Shown here piece after piece: positions 1 to 12,379 of a stretch of DNA of 64,000 nt. The stretch lies in NCBI GenBank assembly GCA_905331475.1, contig CAJNYU010004201.1, forward strand, positions 174,564 to 238,563, given 5' to 3'. This stretch comes from Rotaria socialis (lineage: Eukaryota > Rotifera > Eurotatoria > Philodinida > Philodinidae). The position numbers and the translations under genes were made by a program. Numbering within the stretch: the first letter of the stretch is position 1; each line of letters begins with the position of its first letter. The notes beneath the pieces were generated by a model. It was not told the DNA's origin. It was given only the letters and a program-made list of their open reading frames with translations, and searched no databases.

Positions 1-642
1 TGAATGTAAAGATTTCTGCCCTGAGTTACGACTTTCACGTTAAATCTTTTGAAGAACACAAAACTCTCATGTGCACACAACTTTCTCATTCATTTTCGAA
101 AAACAAACAAACCTGAAACGATTAAATCATTTTTTTTTGTTTGTCAAAGCTGAAAAAGGATTCAGTTTGTATGCTGGATGAAAACAGAATGAAAACACAC
201 AGCACGATAATATATCCCGTACCCTTTACATTATTCCTAACGAAAGTTTGACATCGAATTTTATATACCATAAATAACAAGTCAAGTCAAGTTGGTATTC
301 ATAAAAGATAGTCATGAGTGAGTCAAAAAATGACAAATAATATAATGGTTTTTGAATTTTTTCCGATGCTTTTCTAGTAACATCATTGATGATGTCTATA
401 TCTAGAGCTTGAGTCGATTACTAAAATTCATGACTACGAAGCAATGTTAGTGTAAGTGTTAAGTTGATGATGTTATTTCCAATCCAGTGAAAGTTCTTTA
501 CTCAAACTTCATTATATTACATATATTCACCCTTACATTGTCAATCTCTCTGTTGTCATTATTTGAACAAGAAATATATAAGTTAGTAACGATACATTAT
601 TTCACTCGGTATGCTCGAACTTGTTTCCCAATTATATTTTCA
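1..642. other. Non-coding 5' flank of the glycosyltransferase gene
   Basis: No convincing coding sequence is visible on either strand. The stretch is A+T-rich. It ends in a pyrimidine-rich tract with an AG at about 643, which looks like a 3' splice site just upstream of the next gene's start codon. Confidence 0.5.
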
Positions 643-691
643 GCTATTGGAGCACACCAGTAGGTGATAGAGTTATTTGCAAACTGTATTG

Positions 692-2494
692 ATGCTGATG
701 AGAAATATGTCGATGGCATCGAAAAATGTACGAGTGATGTATATATTGCCTATTTTTGGTCTAATTGTCACCGTGATTACATTAATAAGAGACTTCCAAA
801 CGAATATCACCACGCAGAATCGGCTATTAAATTTGAACAATCTACCGTTCAAATTCACTCTGTCATCTCATAAAGATTCGTCTCAAGAAATCGATCACTT
901 ACTGTCCAATGATACATTGTTTCAAACATATAGATTACTTCTTCAAAACAATCATAACCTAGAAACTAGTTTTCAGTGTATCGGCCATTTTCACAATCAG
1001 TCATGTCTCTTTAAAAACTTGTACTACAACGAAAGAACATTTTGGATTCTTACGACAAAGAAAATGGCATTTCCATTACCAGAGGTACGTATTGGCGCAT
1101 TTATCATGTCGCCGTTTAATCCCAATCGTCGGCGTTTTTACTCCTATATTGATCTCGAAGAATTTGTTAGTCATAAAATTAATCCCACCGTGATTCCAAA
1201 TACAACCGTTTATTTCGATCAACCTTGGTTATCGAATATTGGACATGCACTTTTCGATGGTCTCTACCCAGCATATGTCGCTCTAATTCGTTTTCAGCCA
1301 AAACATCTTCAACCATTTCGGATTCTACTTCACACTATGAGTGACAATGGTAAATATTCGTTTAGTCAAAATGTTTATAATGTTTTTGCTGGACTCGACA
1401 CCATAAATGCGAGTGTACTGGAAACAATGTCAGCTGGAAGATGGTTTGCGTTTCAAGAAATCGTGATGGGTAGCGGAAATATGTGTCAACGTTGCCTTCA
1501 ATCGAATCTTCAGTTACCCGGTGGAATCGAATTGAATGGGTCAAAGCTTTTTCGAGATCGAATGTACAAACAGCATAAATTATCTCCTCCTACTATCAGA
1601 AAGAATCACTCGTTCGAAAGACAGTATTTGCGACGGCCTCTTAAAGCTTATGTGATTCATAACAAACGATTTACTGATGATGACAAAATAGAAATTCAAG
1701 CAGCAATCGATGAAATCAACAAATACACTGCTGCCAACAAGAATCAAACTACAGAAAATGGAGAAAAGTTGCGTTGGCCACTTGTTCACGTCACTTACAC
1801 TAGCTATCCTCTCATTGTAGCTCGTGAGGAAGCTAAATCTCAGTTTAGCACTCATATAATACAATCGAAAACGATTATCAGTAAAAGTAAAATGATGGCC
1901 CATTTGCAATTATTACAAAATATGGACATTCATATTACAGGACCTGGCACAGGGCAAATGTATCAGACCTTCCTTCCAGATGGATCTGTGAATATAAATC
2001 TTGGAGGTTTAGGCTATAAAAAGCAGAAAAACATCACAAAAACGTACACATCATTTTTGGAACAATATGTCACTGCTGGCACACCGTATATTAAGGGACT
2101 TTACTATCCTATTAATGAAAGACCGTTAGGTATTAAAAGAGAAATAGTAGTTCAATTGATTAGAAAAGCAGCACAACTAATTTTGAATGCATTTACAATA
2201 CCAGTACATCCGAGAGAAAATTTAGCATCAGATGGACAATTGTTCACTGAGATGTGTGAGCAAGATCAACAGTTTTGTATGGCAGCCACTGAGAGATCAG
2301 AAAAGAATAGTTTTTGGTGTATCAATACATGGCCAGAAGAAATCATCAATGAGAATGGACCATGGTCATCTAAAGGTATTATTGATGGTGATAAAACAGT
2401 GATGTGTCCTTGTAATCGAACACTACTCCATCAATTGAGACGAAAGTACAACATCGATTATCATGTTAAAATAATATCGAACAAAACACTTTAA
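692..2494 (+). CDS. GT61-family glycosyltransferase, type II membrane protein
   Basis: A single uninterrupted reading frame of about 600 residues. The first ATG is at 692, 49 bp after a likely splice acceptor (ending 643), so an upstream noncoding exon or a trans-splice site is possible. Residues about 15-35 form one hydrophobic segment after a short basic N-terminus, as in Golgi/ER type II glycosyltransferases. The lumenal part carries GHALFDGLYP near residue 185 and GPGTGQMYQTFLPDGSV near residue 420, which match the conserved blocks of the Glyco_transf_61 (DUF563) family that includes EOGT and plant xylosyltransferases. Several NxS/T sequons (for example NTT, NAS, NKT) fit lumenal exposure. 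Transfer of a sugar to a protein or glycan acceptor is expected, but donor and acceptor cannot be read from the sequence. The gene is intronless in its coding part, unlike most neighbours. Confidence 0.8.
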   Translation: MLMRNMSMASKNVRVMYILPIFGLIVTVITLIRDFQTNITTQNRLLNLNNLPFKFTLSSHKDSSQEIDHLLSNDTLFQTYRLLLQNNHNLETSFQCIGHFHNQSCLFKNLYYNERTFWILTTKKMAFPLPEVRIGAFIMSPFNPNRRRFYSYIDLEEFVSHKINPTVIPNTTVYFDQPWLSNIGHALFDGLYPAYVALIRFQPKHLQPFRILLHTMSDNGKYSFSQNVYNVFAGLDTINASVLETMSAGRWFAFQEIVMGSGNMCQRCLQSNLQLPGGIELNGSKLFRDRMYKQHKLSPPTIRKNHSFERQYLRRPLKAYVIHNKRFTDDDKIEIQAAIDEINKYTAANKNQTTENGEKLRWPLVHVTYTSYPLIVAREEAKSQFSTHIIQSKTIISKSKMMAHLQLLQNMDIHITGPGTGQMYQTFLPDGSVNINLGGLGYKKQKNITKTYTSFLEQYVTAGTPYIKGLYYPINERPLGIKREIVVQLIRKAAQLILNAFTIPVHPRENLASDGQLFTEMCEQDQQFCMAATERSEKNSFWCINTWPEEIINENGPWSSKGIIDGDKTVMCPCNRTLLHQLRRKYNIDYHVKIISNKTL

Positions 2495-5400
2495 TTTTAT
2501 GAATATTGTTTGCGTAACCCATTGAGAATTGATCATTGACAAACAGTTTGTGCTTCTAATTTAGTTAGATAATGTCATGTAAATACATAGTAACACTAAA
2601 TAGAAAACTTTTCTAAAATGATTGATCGATTAACAACGATCGAAACATTCATTTGACTTTGTGGATTGTCTTCAATATTATCGAATGGCATGTGTAATGA
2701 AAATTTAAAGTCAAGTAGCCGATAAACAATAGTAATAACTTTTCATAAACCGAATGATGACAACACAGTGTATAGACCTTATTGTAACCTTAAAACAATC
2801 ATTCTGACATTATGATATACTGAATCAAGTTTTCTTGATGGGTTTCACGGAGAAAACTACTTCAGACGAATATAGATTTATATATTTGCCATTTTTTGCT
2901 TCACTGCTGGAAAATAGTCGAACGTTTAAAAAGTTAGCGTCATCATGTACATCGAATACTATAGCAGCAAGAAGAATCTTAAGCAAATTTTGTCACTTAT
3001 GGATAATTTTAATGAAAAAATAACACTTCTGATAAACTGAGCTGATTCTAAAGTCAAAAGAAATGGTTAAATTGAGAAGAGAGAGAGAGAGACAGAGAGA
3101 GAGAGAGAGTGAAATTTCTTAATCGTATCGCTTCTTTTCTTGTCCAAAAGAAAACTTACTGCTAGTAGGATTAAAAAATATCTACTTACAACAGGGGAGT
3201 CTAATTATAATTCTAGATTTCTAACTGCAGGGCAAAAGATGAGACAAGTTTTTTAGATAACAATAAACATATCAAAATAAGAGATGCACGGTTCATTATT
3301 TTTATGATAAAATTCAAGATTTTTGAGTGAGCTTATGTTAAAAAATAGTACACCATGCACAATGCTTTAAACGCAAAATTTATTTCCCTTTTTTTATTCT
3401 ATGATCATGAAAATTTTACCAATAAGATCGAGTCGTCTCAGAAAATCAGCTAAGACTGTTGAAAGTCAATATTCACAGTATACCTAAAAACAACGATAAT
3501 CTACAAAAGACTGAGACCAGTGCCAATATAAGCAAGGATAAGTATAGAATAGTAAGAATAGATAGTAATTCAACCAAACAGATTTGTTGTACGTTTCATT
3601 TAACTGTCAATGATCAACTTTAGCTACATTCACATTTAACGAAATATCACCATGATTTTATATTATATTGATCATCAACTTAGAATTATTATATCTGTAC
3701 GTTTTTCTTTGACGTGATTTATAGAGATAAAAACTTTTTCATCGAAACCCGGCAATATTCATATGAGTACATTGAACATACATGTCAAGACTGAACGATA
3801 AGTAAACTTCAAGTGTTGCTTTAGAATTTCAAAAATAAAAGAAATTCATTTTGATTGACTAAATTTGTTGCGAATGCAATAAAAACAGTCATTTACAACT
3901 ATTCCAATAATAAGTCTAATAATTCAAGTGAATTATAAATAAATTTCAGAATCGTCGCTCGCTCTTCTAAGGATTGGTATTGTTATCGATATTCATCTTA
4001 GTATATTTCGTATAGATGAAGCGACTGGAGACGTCAAGATGTGTTTTTAATTCAAAGGTTACCGAACACGAAATAACAGAATTCTGAACATCTTTTCATA
4101 ATCTAGAGTAGCTCACGTTATTATTTGGAATTCTATAACATTTGTAGTGATAGAATAAATCAAATGGATTATAGTAGACACAAAATTAATTAGTACACAC
4201 TGGCAAGTATGACACGAGTTTTTTTTATTGCTTTTTTGTTCACAATCTTTTGTTTACAATATTGAAAATAACTGTTTACTACCGCTTCTATTTTTGGTAC
4301 GTTGCGACCAATAAAAGTAAAAAACGAAATAGCATTGACTACATGGCTTTTCTACCAAAGCAAGAAATAATTGATGATTCAGTTTGTAAAAAAAAGAAGT
4401 TTTTTTAAGAAAAACTTTTTATTTTATTAACACAGTAAAGTTAACAAGTATTTATGTTTTTCTTTCATCTAGAAAGCACTAAAGTGATGAAAATCGGTTC
4501 TTCATACGTCTGACCTTCATAACTCATTCGTTTTTTTACGCATTCCAACCTATGACGAAAATAACAGCTAGGCATACTCGATGACAAAGTCTAAATTACT
4601 TGATATTCTTATTTTTTATTCCTAAGCTCAGGATCAGAGGAAAATTCAACTTCTAACAAAACTTGTATTTGCACGTTCAAATTTTTTTCTCAGATAACAC
4701 TAAAATTCAAATAGAAACGAAGAAAATAATAGAAAATTTACTTATGATAGTCGTCTTAAAAATTGCACCGGCTTTGCCATTATATTATAATTCAATATTT
4801 GAGGAAAAAAACCTAGGATAGAAACGTGTAGAATTATGAACAATTCTAAGTACTGCCATTCTATTTAATCTAATATATAAAACTATATTGCTACTGTCAC
4901 TAAACTAAAGTATGACAGAAAGACACCTTTCTACACATACACGATCTTTCTCAACTGAAGACGCATTTAATATCTATTCGAGTTCTTTTTTTTCCATACA
5001 AAAAACATATGACGACCGATCAATGTGCTGGATAATAGGAAATTTCTAGCTTTATTAGAATGTAGAATTTTTAATTTTTGAATACAACTAAGCCTATATC
5101 GGTATTGTTTGGAAAAAAATAATTGAGTCAAAAGTATTAAACAATCATTTTCGATTAGATAATCGAAACAAAATACGATTACTACGCTAATGGATATAAT
5201 TTATTTACTTTTTATTAAATAAAAGAAATAAAAAGTGATAGTAGAACATTGAACTGTTTTTTAAAAGAAAACAACTTTGTACACTAACTGAATATATTGA
5301 GATATGAATATTTTATCTATGAATCTAAGTTTTTTCTGAAATGTGGTTGTTGACAACTAACGATTATCTAAAGGCTTGACTTCAAAATAAAATCAACAAT

Positions 5401-5563
5401 TTTTGTCTATCGTCTGCTTTGTGTACCATGTCAATAATTCGTTGACTACAACAATATTCGCATTTTTATTCGATCTTATGCTCATTGGTCTGTTCACCTT
5501 CATGGATTTTTATATTATCAATTGCACTTTTGCTTGACATCTGCATTTACTCTGTTACATTCC
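2495..5563. other. Gene-poor A+T-rich intergenic region
   Basis: Only short stop-rich reading frames are present on both strands and none has recognisable composition or motifs. It contains one GA microsatellite. I see no RNA gene. Confidence 0.5.
3078..3109. repeat. (GA)n microsatellite
   Basis: Nearly pure GA dinucleotide run with one C interruption. Confidence 0.85.
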
Positions 5564-5800
5564 TTATTTTAATTGTTGGTTTTGTCTTAAACATTCTGTT
5601 TGCTCCATATATAATGTCATATAAGTTTTCATCATGATGTTCAGATGCTTGAAATCCTGCAAATATTTATCGTTACAGTTCAAGAGAAGCTTTAATTTCG
5701 TACGAAACGTTTTCAATGATTTTTCAAATCGTTTGATTATGTTATTAGGGTTCTGGTCATATTGGCGATAGAGCACCGATCTATTGTACATACTATTGTT
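5564..5800 (-). pseudogene. Coding-like gene remnant, unknown family
   Basis: The minus strand encodes about 75 codons of balanced, helix-rich peptide (for example NNIIKRFEKSLKTFR, then LLLNCNDKYLQDFKHLNIM) ending in a stop at 5564. Its upstream side runs into a poly-G tract and the foldback element at 5858. A diverged, no longer open relative is visible around 13325-13455, sharing stretches such as tgtcatataagttttcatca. I read it as a fragment of a repeated gene family or of a transposon-borne gene. No family was recognised. Confidence 0.3.
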
Positions 5801-5813
5801 GTACCGAATTAGG

Positions 5814-5857
5814 CGGGGGGGGGGGGGGGGCAAGTTAAAATTTAAAATTAAAAAAAN
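5814..5857. repeat. Poly-G tract followed by a single N
   Basis: A run of about 16-17 G, then TTTAAA-like sequence and an N at 5857. This segment looks like a degraded version of the subterminal part of the adjoining foldback element, which also has a G run followed by TTTAAC/TTTAAA repeats. Confidence 0.6.
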
Positions 5858-6365
5858 GTTGATCATCTTATTTTAATGCATACTGCTTGATTATATGCAT
5901 GATGGTATTCGGTATAGGGGGGGCTACTTTAACTTTAAACTTTAAAAAAAAACGTGCATCAAGTTTGAAGTCAACTTTAAACTTTAAGAGTCAAAGTTAA
6001 AGTATAATACTTTAAGACTTTAACTTTAATAAAAGTACTGTAAGAATGAAAAATAATTTTAAGCTCTTTATGTGCAATTTTATGTGGTTTTTAGAGTAAC
6101 TTTAAACTTTAATAAACAGAGTTTAAAGTTTAAAGTTACTGTAAAAACCATATAGGAACGTACATAACGATCTAAAAATTACTTCTTATTTTTACACTAC
6201 TTTGATTAAAGTTAAAGTTTTAAAGTATTATACTTTAAATTTAAATCTTAAAGTTTAAAATTGACTTTAAACTTTAATTTTTAAAGTAAAGTTAAAGTGC
6301 CACCCCTATACCGAATACCATCATGCATATAATCAAGCAGTATGCATTAAAATAAGATGATCAAC
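5858..6365. mobile_element. Foldback/MITE-like element with about 67-bp terminal inverted repeats
   Basis: The sequence from 5858 (gttgatcatcttattttaat...) to about 5925 is repeated as an almost perfect reverse complement at about 6299-6365. Between them lie many copies of AACTTTAAA/AAGTTTAAA, so the interior can also fold on itself. There is no coding capacity, which fits a 508-bp non-autonomous foldback or MITE-type element. The single N immediately to the left prevents checking for a target-site duplication. Confidence 0.75.
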
Positions 6366-7697
6366 CATGCAATATACTCTGAACTATTTAATAAAAAACA
6401 TTTTTCCAATATTTCTTTTAATGTAAAATATTTTATTTCTAATAGTAATAATAATTAATACCACGTGTTACATTCGAGATTTTCTTTGATGAATCGAATC
6501 TCTCCTGATGCTTGTGTTAAAGAAGAAAGTTCAATATTTGGTATTAAACACAATGTATGAATGATATCTTGTTGCAAAATAGGCCCCTAGCTTTTCGAAA
6601 TTATGTCATCTAGATCATCACTTAGTTTAGAAAGGTCAGAGATAAGCTCGTGGTTTATCAGATTAAAAGATCGTAAGTATAGCACACTGATCGTGGCAAG
6701 AAATCAAGAATTACAATGTATTGATTGAGTATGTATCTTGTGGTTTGATAATATTAACAAAAATTTTCACAGATATTTAAAGTTAATAACTAGTTAAGTA
6801 CTCATGAGAAAAACGACACTAATACAACTGAAAAATATTATTTAATTCGACAAAATAGGGATCAACAAAGTACTATCCCAATTGTTTTTCCAATTGTATG
6901 ACTCATTCAAATAGACTAGAAAATGATATTCATTGTATTAATTAAGAACTTACAAAAAGCACGAATATAATTGGCCATAAGTCATGGAACACTGATGAAA
7001 AACAAAAAGTTGTTTTTCTAAACCTACTCTAATGCCTCTAGATTACTTTTGCAAAAGTTGATTTGCGTAATCGCTATTTCCAAAGTAGGTAGCAGAAAAA
7101 AGTTTTTCCATTGGGCATCATCGACTAGGAAACATTCTGAACAGTCAAATGATTTAGGTCAGTGTTGTAGTACTTAGCTTTAACGAAACATTTGATCAAA
7201 TAACGCTCCTTCGCTGAAGTATAGCATTAAAAATGTAGGGCAAGATATATCTTATCACTTTTCATTCGAATTCACTTTGAAATTAGTGGTGTGATTTGTT
7301 TCTCTTTCACTTAATAGTCGTAAGTATATAACATAAGGTCAGCTGCTCACAGTAGCTTACGTATTGTTTTTAACTCATAACATACAATCTGAAGATAGTG
7401 GCATTCTAAGACAAGTCAATTCATATTCGAATTACAGAGATAGATCCAAATGATGTAATATAAGTGTCTTATAAAACAAGCAAAGGCGTTCATTGTAGAA
7501 TATGAAAAACTTCTGTGATTTCCACATTATTACGTGCTCTTTCTGTCGTCTGTAATCTTCAGCATATTTTACGACGCGGCAAAATCTCATTCACACATTC
7601 CCAGTCGTGCAAAGCCTTTCTGATCCATTCGGAAGTGTTCATATTGATATCTTACTTTTATTAATTACTTTAAATCAAAATCTTGTATAATTTTCTT
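6366..7697. other. Intergenic region, nothing recognised
   Basis: Stop-rich in all frames. I see no coding, RNA-gene or repeat signature beyond general A+T richness. Confidence 0.4.
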
Positions 7698-7925
7698 CTT
7701 GAAAACGTTGATGAAGATGAAAATGAAAATGTACTTCAACAACGAGAACCAAACCAAGAGCTGTTTTTTAATTACAAGTTTGAGAAATTATTACAGCCGT
7801 TCTCTAGAACAGAAGCTCATCTTATATTAGAAAATTGCCTCTAAGTAGTTCAACAAGCTATAGCAGAAGACCACAAATTTACATTGGATTTGAAGTTTCT
7901 ATGCTACTATTTTTGTCAGGCATAG
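7698..7925 (+). pseudogene. Gene fragment with one in-frame stop
   Basis: One frame reads as protein-like sequence (acidic start VDEDENENVLQQREPNQELF, then FSRTEAHLILENCL), then a TAA, then continues in the same frame with VVQQAIAEDHKFTLDLKF before a TAG at 7923. Composition on both sides of the stop is coding-like, so this looks like a decayed exon. No family was recognised. Confidence 0.35.
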
Positions 7926-8887
7926 ACGTGTTATTGTTACGCTTCTCCCCATTTTCTTTCTTTTCCCTCGAATCGAAATTCCTAAACGCGATACAAGTAT
8001 CATGATAAAATGTGCCAGACAAGCATAACTATCCTCGACGTGATAGTATTAATGAGGATAAAATATTGTTTATGGGAAGTGAGAATAGCTCTTGCCATAA
8101 TAGTTATTTTGCTTTTATCTTCCTAAAATTAAGATCAAATAAGCAATAGAAAAGGATTTTTTCGACAGATAAAAACACAAAAGATCTATTCTAACAAAAA
8201 TATATCTTAATGGATATTCTTTCTTATTACCCGCATATCACTTCGTCATGTATAAAATGATTGAAGAAACAAGCGAATACACAGAGAAGCATATGCAAAA
8301 ATGTCTTCTTGATAGTTCGTTATGATCCTTAGTTTAACTTCTTTTTGTGAAGTACTCGCTAAAAATTTAAGCGAAAGCTATCAAAAAACAAATGTTTCTT
8401 TATTATTTGTTTTATCTTTCATTTATTACAAAATTATTCTTTTTGTTTCAAGAAAAACTTTTATTTATCTTTATTTCAGAAAGAAAACGATTTTATTTAT
8501 ATCTATTTATTTTTATAACTAGAATTCGAAATAATGTAGGATTCCTAGATGGACATAGAAATGCGATACTTTTAGTGGTATATCGAGTTTGATTGTGATA
8601 TTCTTCTGAAATGCAATGAAAAAAAGGATACTAAATTCAAAAGAAATAAAGGCTTTTATCAAGATTTTTATATTTTGTGATATGCACATTCTGTTAAAGG
8701 GTTTTACTCTAAGTTGCTCTGTTCTGCGATGGCCTTTAAAAAGAATGTATCATAATAGAAAAAAAGAATAGATATTTTCGAAAATAATTGTTCGTTTTCT
8801 TTCTCTATATTTAATACAAATATGTTTCATTTAATCTTTCGTTCCCTTCATGAGGTCGAGTGATAATCAGCAAAAGCTGGAGAATCG
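7926..8887. other. Intergenic region, nothing recognised
   Basis: Short hydrophobic frames around 8320-8590 come from T-rich DNA and show no supporting motif. Confidence 0.4.
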
Positions 8888-9301
8888 TTTATGCATAATT
8901 TTTCTCTAAAAATCTACCTTGTATTTCAGTAGCATAGTCTCACCTATTTCAATATATCAATCGTGAGCTATAATTTAACTCATTTATAAGTTTTTTCTTT
9001 CCAGAACACATGGGTGATATTCAAGCAATCCGGAACGATGTAATAGTTTACGAATGCATCACATCATAGTCATAAGCGTCATTCTTTTGTTTAGATCGCG
9101 TTGAACAATTCGAGAATAACGGATATCGAAGGAATGCTATCCCAAGAACAAAGCAATTTAAATAATTCCAATCTTCGTGATGATGAAAAACAAATTATTG
9201 AACAACGCATTCATGATTTAAAACAACAAAAACAAGATTACTTAATAGCTAATGAAACGTTAGAGCGAGAGATCAGTTATGAAATATCTTCCATCAAATA
9301 T
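8888..9301 (+). pseudogene. Coiled-coil gene fragment, copy 1 of a tandem duplication
   Basis: Two phase-compatible exons can be read. A short one follows an acceptor at 9004 (HMGDIQAIRND). A longer one follows ...gtttag at 9093 and encodes an open, strongly heptad-like coiled coil (EKQIIEQRIHDLKQQKQDYL, then IANETLEREI). The segment from about 8888 is repeated at 9431. This copy has no internal stop but is cut off after 9301 by a TACGG-rich segment and an N, so it lacks the last exon that copy 2 retains. Upstream exons were not found. Probably a non-functional partial gene copy. Confidence 0.5.
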
Positions 9302-9429
9302 GCCCCGGTCGAACAGTACGGTCCGTATACGGCCATTGACGGTTACTTTACGACTATTTTACGGGCGAAATTTTGCCGTAATATCTGGCGCAGTAATACG
9401 GACCGTATTATCATGAGAGTACGGAGCAC
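9302..9429. mobile_element. TACGG-rich insert, fragment of an unknown repeat
   Basis: A GC-richer segment with repeated motifs in both orientations (tacggtccgtatacgg, ttacgg, tacggaccgta) interrupts the duplicated coiled-coil gene fragment and ends at the N at 9430. Base composition differs sharply from the surroundings. It recalls the CGTTTACGG-rich block at 34280-34545 but is not an obvious copy. Confidence 0.4.
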
Positions 9430-9430
9430 N

Positions 9431-9902
9431 TTTATGCATGATTTTTCTCTAAAAATCTACCTTGTATTTCAGTAGCATAGTATCACCTATTTCAATATAT
9501 CAATCGTGAGCTATAATTTAACTCATTTATACGCTTTTTCCTTTCAGAACACATGGAGGATATTCAAGCAATCCGGAACGATGTAATAGTTTACGAATGC
9601 ATCTCATCATAAGTCTCATTATTTTGTTTAGATCGCGCGAAATAACGGAGAAGTAACGCGTATTGAAGGAGAGTTGTCATAACAACAAAGTAATTTCAAT
9701 AATTCCAATCTTCATGATGATGAAAAACGAATTATTGAACAACGCATTTATGATTTAAAACAACAAAAACAAGACTATTTAATAGCCAATGAAACGTTAG
9801 AGCGAGAGATCAGTATGAAATATCTTCCATCAAATATATCCAAATACTAATTTTTGCTTCTTTTTTAGCTCAAATACAAAACCAAGCGGCAAGAGAAAAT
9901 AA
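9431..9902 (+). pseudogene. Coiled-coil gene fragment, copy 2, broken by a stop
   Basis: Direct repeat of 8888-9301. The same two exons are recognisable, but the coiled-coil exon has CAA changed to TAA just after GELS and other small differences. A GT...AG pair then leads to a terminal exon (QIQNQAARENKENN) that ends in a stop near 9897. This copy therefore keeps the 3' end that copy 1 lacks, while copy 1 keeps the open frame. The N at 9430 sits exactly between the copies, so a collapsed or mis-joined assembly of two alleles is possible. Confidence 0.5.
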
Positions 9903-10064
9903 AGAAAATAATTACTAATAATTAACATAAAAACTTATCGTGCCTTTTTATCTATTCTTATTAATGTGAATGAACACTACCGGTTATTTCATTGATCAAT
10001 TGTCGCAAATAAACTGTTCTTTTTTTTTCGATTGTATTACAAAAAGGATAAAATAAAAATCAAT

Positions 10065-12379
10065 TTACAGCAAAGGAAAATAAATGTAAAAGTCCTTCGA
10101 ACCAACAATTTCTCTCCAAGTTTTTAATCGTGTCACTTTGGCACAATTCCGTCGTGTTAGTTCTCGTGTGAAATCTTCTGTTACAACTCTTAAATCTTCA
10201 TATCGAACATGTAATTCAGTTAAGGAAGGTAGATGCGTTTTGGTTTCATCTAATAATTGTTCAACATACTTGATGCTTACTCTCGTAATGTCAAGAAAAG
10301 TCAGATGAGGATACTCAACTATTTGATGGGGTTCGACGATGTCAGTTGATTTCTTCCAATTATGTGACTGCGATGAAAGATCGCTAATATAGAAGCGTTG
10401 TAATCTTGGAAACGCTTGAGCTATTCGTAAGAAGAATTCATGTTCAAATGGAACCATATCACGCACACATAATTCGATGACATTTTTGAATACAATGTTT
10501 GGAAATATATTACCAATACCCAGGAGCTTGACGAACTCAAAAGGAAGCGTAAAAACATGATGTGTAGCTGTGCAAGCAGAAAACGAAACAATACTCGACA
10601 CTTCTTGATATCCTGTATTCGTAAAATTTTGTTTAATATTATTATTGGATAAAGAACGAGCCAAATCATTTTTATTGTTCTCCGTACTAAGATAAAAGTT
10701 GAATGAGTGAAGTCGTGACGTATTCACAGAAAATTCACTTATAAGACTAATCGGATCCATGTAAACACTTGGACAAGCGATACGCAAATATAAAGTTAAC
10801 TTTTCCAGGTATAACATACGACGAACAAGAGATACGAATTTATCATTATATTCTTCAATTAAACCATAATGTATTAATGAAAACACCTCCATGTTCGGTA
10901 GTTCACTCTAAATAATGAAAATGAAAATTACGCGAAAGTGTTTTCTAAATAAAAAAAAAACATTACACTACCCAAGGGGGAAAGCAGCTCTTGATGGCTC
11001 CACAGGATTCACGATCTGCTTTTTTTCCCTCGATGCTACCGATTGTTTTTCTAAAAAGTCTCTTCTATTCGATAATTGTAATAGTTCAAATATGATTAAT
11101 AACTAATGAATCAAGTACATAAATCTTTGTTTTCGCTGTATCTATCTTAATTACTATTTAGTACATGTCTATTGAGTTTCAAATTACTTGGACGTGAATG
11201 ATTTTATCATAAAAACTACATGTATAGAAGTAGCAGTTGAGAATTGGTAACTTACACATTCGTTCATAATTATTAATTTGTTTGGATTATGGTAGTAAAA
11301 ATCAATTATCTATCTGTTCCATCATATAAGTTAAAACTTGATGAATTCGGTTCTCACGAGTGATAACTTATTATCAGACAAGCTTAAGGAATATTGAAGA
11401 AATTGTACGTATCTATTTTCAAATTTCTCTAGTCTAGTTCTCAAAATTGAAAATATCTTTTGCTTCTAAAGACTGGCTTGAGTCAATTTTTCTTAGACTA
11501 GGTTCCGCTTTTTTGGAGTACAACTAAAGAAGCCTACCAAGTTGTGGACAATTGATAAATCCGTATCCATACAATAAATTCGAACAATAAATGTAGACAA
11601 GTGTTTGAGACGACCATCAAGTAAACAAAGACAATCAGTGAAATATGAGACATTAATACATAAATAAGTAAGAGTTGACGATGAGAAAGTATTCGATGAT
11701 AAATAACAAATTGATAGACCTGGAGATGCAGGGATCATTGTTCCAGTCACATTCAAATGATTTAGATTCTCGAAGGAGGTTAAAACCTGAGCAAAAACGT
11801 TTTTTGTATAATCTTTCAATGATCCTACTTCACGTTCGCAATCTTTAACAAAAAGATCAAGTTTTGTAATCTGTCTTTTGAAGATATGTCGAAGCGACGA
11901 ATCATCTAAATTAAAATATAATAAAGAAGCGTCATCAATAATCTATTCTATGCAGTATCGTTGTACTGTGCTGCTTCAGTTGATGGAATGTAGGACACTT
12001 CCTTACCTGCGAAATAACGTGATGAATTGTCACGTTGAAAATTAATGATTTTCAACTCAGTCAAATTGGAATAATTAGCAGCAAGAAGAATACGTTCCAT
12101 GAACGCTGGTTCAATAGTAAGACATTTCACATTGTCATGAATTTGAGGTAATATATAATTGAAAAACCGATCAAGTATTGAATCAACCATCGTCGTATTA
12201 TGAATAATTGACACTAAACTTAAGGTTTTAGAAAAAGTCTCTTCTCGTGCTAAACTGTTAAGTCGTTCATTATCGATACCAAGTAATGCATAAAGAACGT
12301 CAACATTGTCAAGTTTCTTCAATATATTCAATAACACCTCGTCAGGTAGATCAAGAAGTTGAACACTAGATTGATTCAT
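10065..12379 (-). CDS. F-box protein with leucine-rich-like repeats
   Basis: Three exons join in phase: 12379-12007, 11905-11538 and 10907-10065, giving about 527 residues. The start chosen is the ATG at 12379, which opens the F-box directly (VQLLDLPDEVLLNILKKLDN, residues about 5-25). An upstream in-frame ATG at 12496 would add 39 residues with no F-box character. The rest holds irregular leucine-rich segments (LTELKIINF, LEKLTLYLRI, LPSLTELHVRYEDL). F-box proteins recruit substrates to SCF (Skp1-Cullin) ubiquitin ligases, with the repeats usually binding substrate; the target is unknown. The second intron (10908-11537, about 630 bp) is much longer than the first (101 bp). The frame is intact through all joins. 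Confidence 0.75.

Noticed and set aside
2835..3023. 62-codon frame after the glycosyltransferase gene
   Set aside because: No motif, located in 3' flank, length expected by chance.
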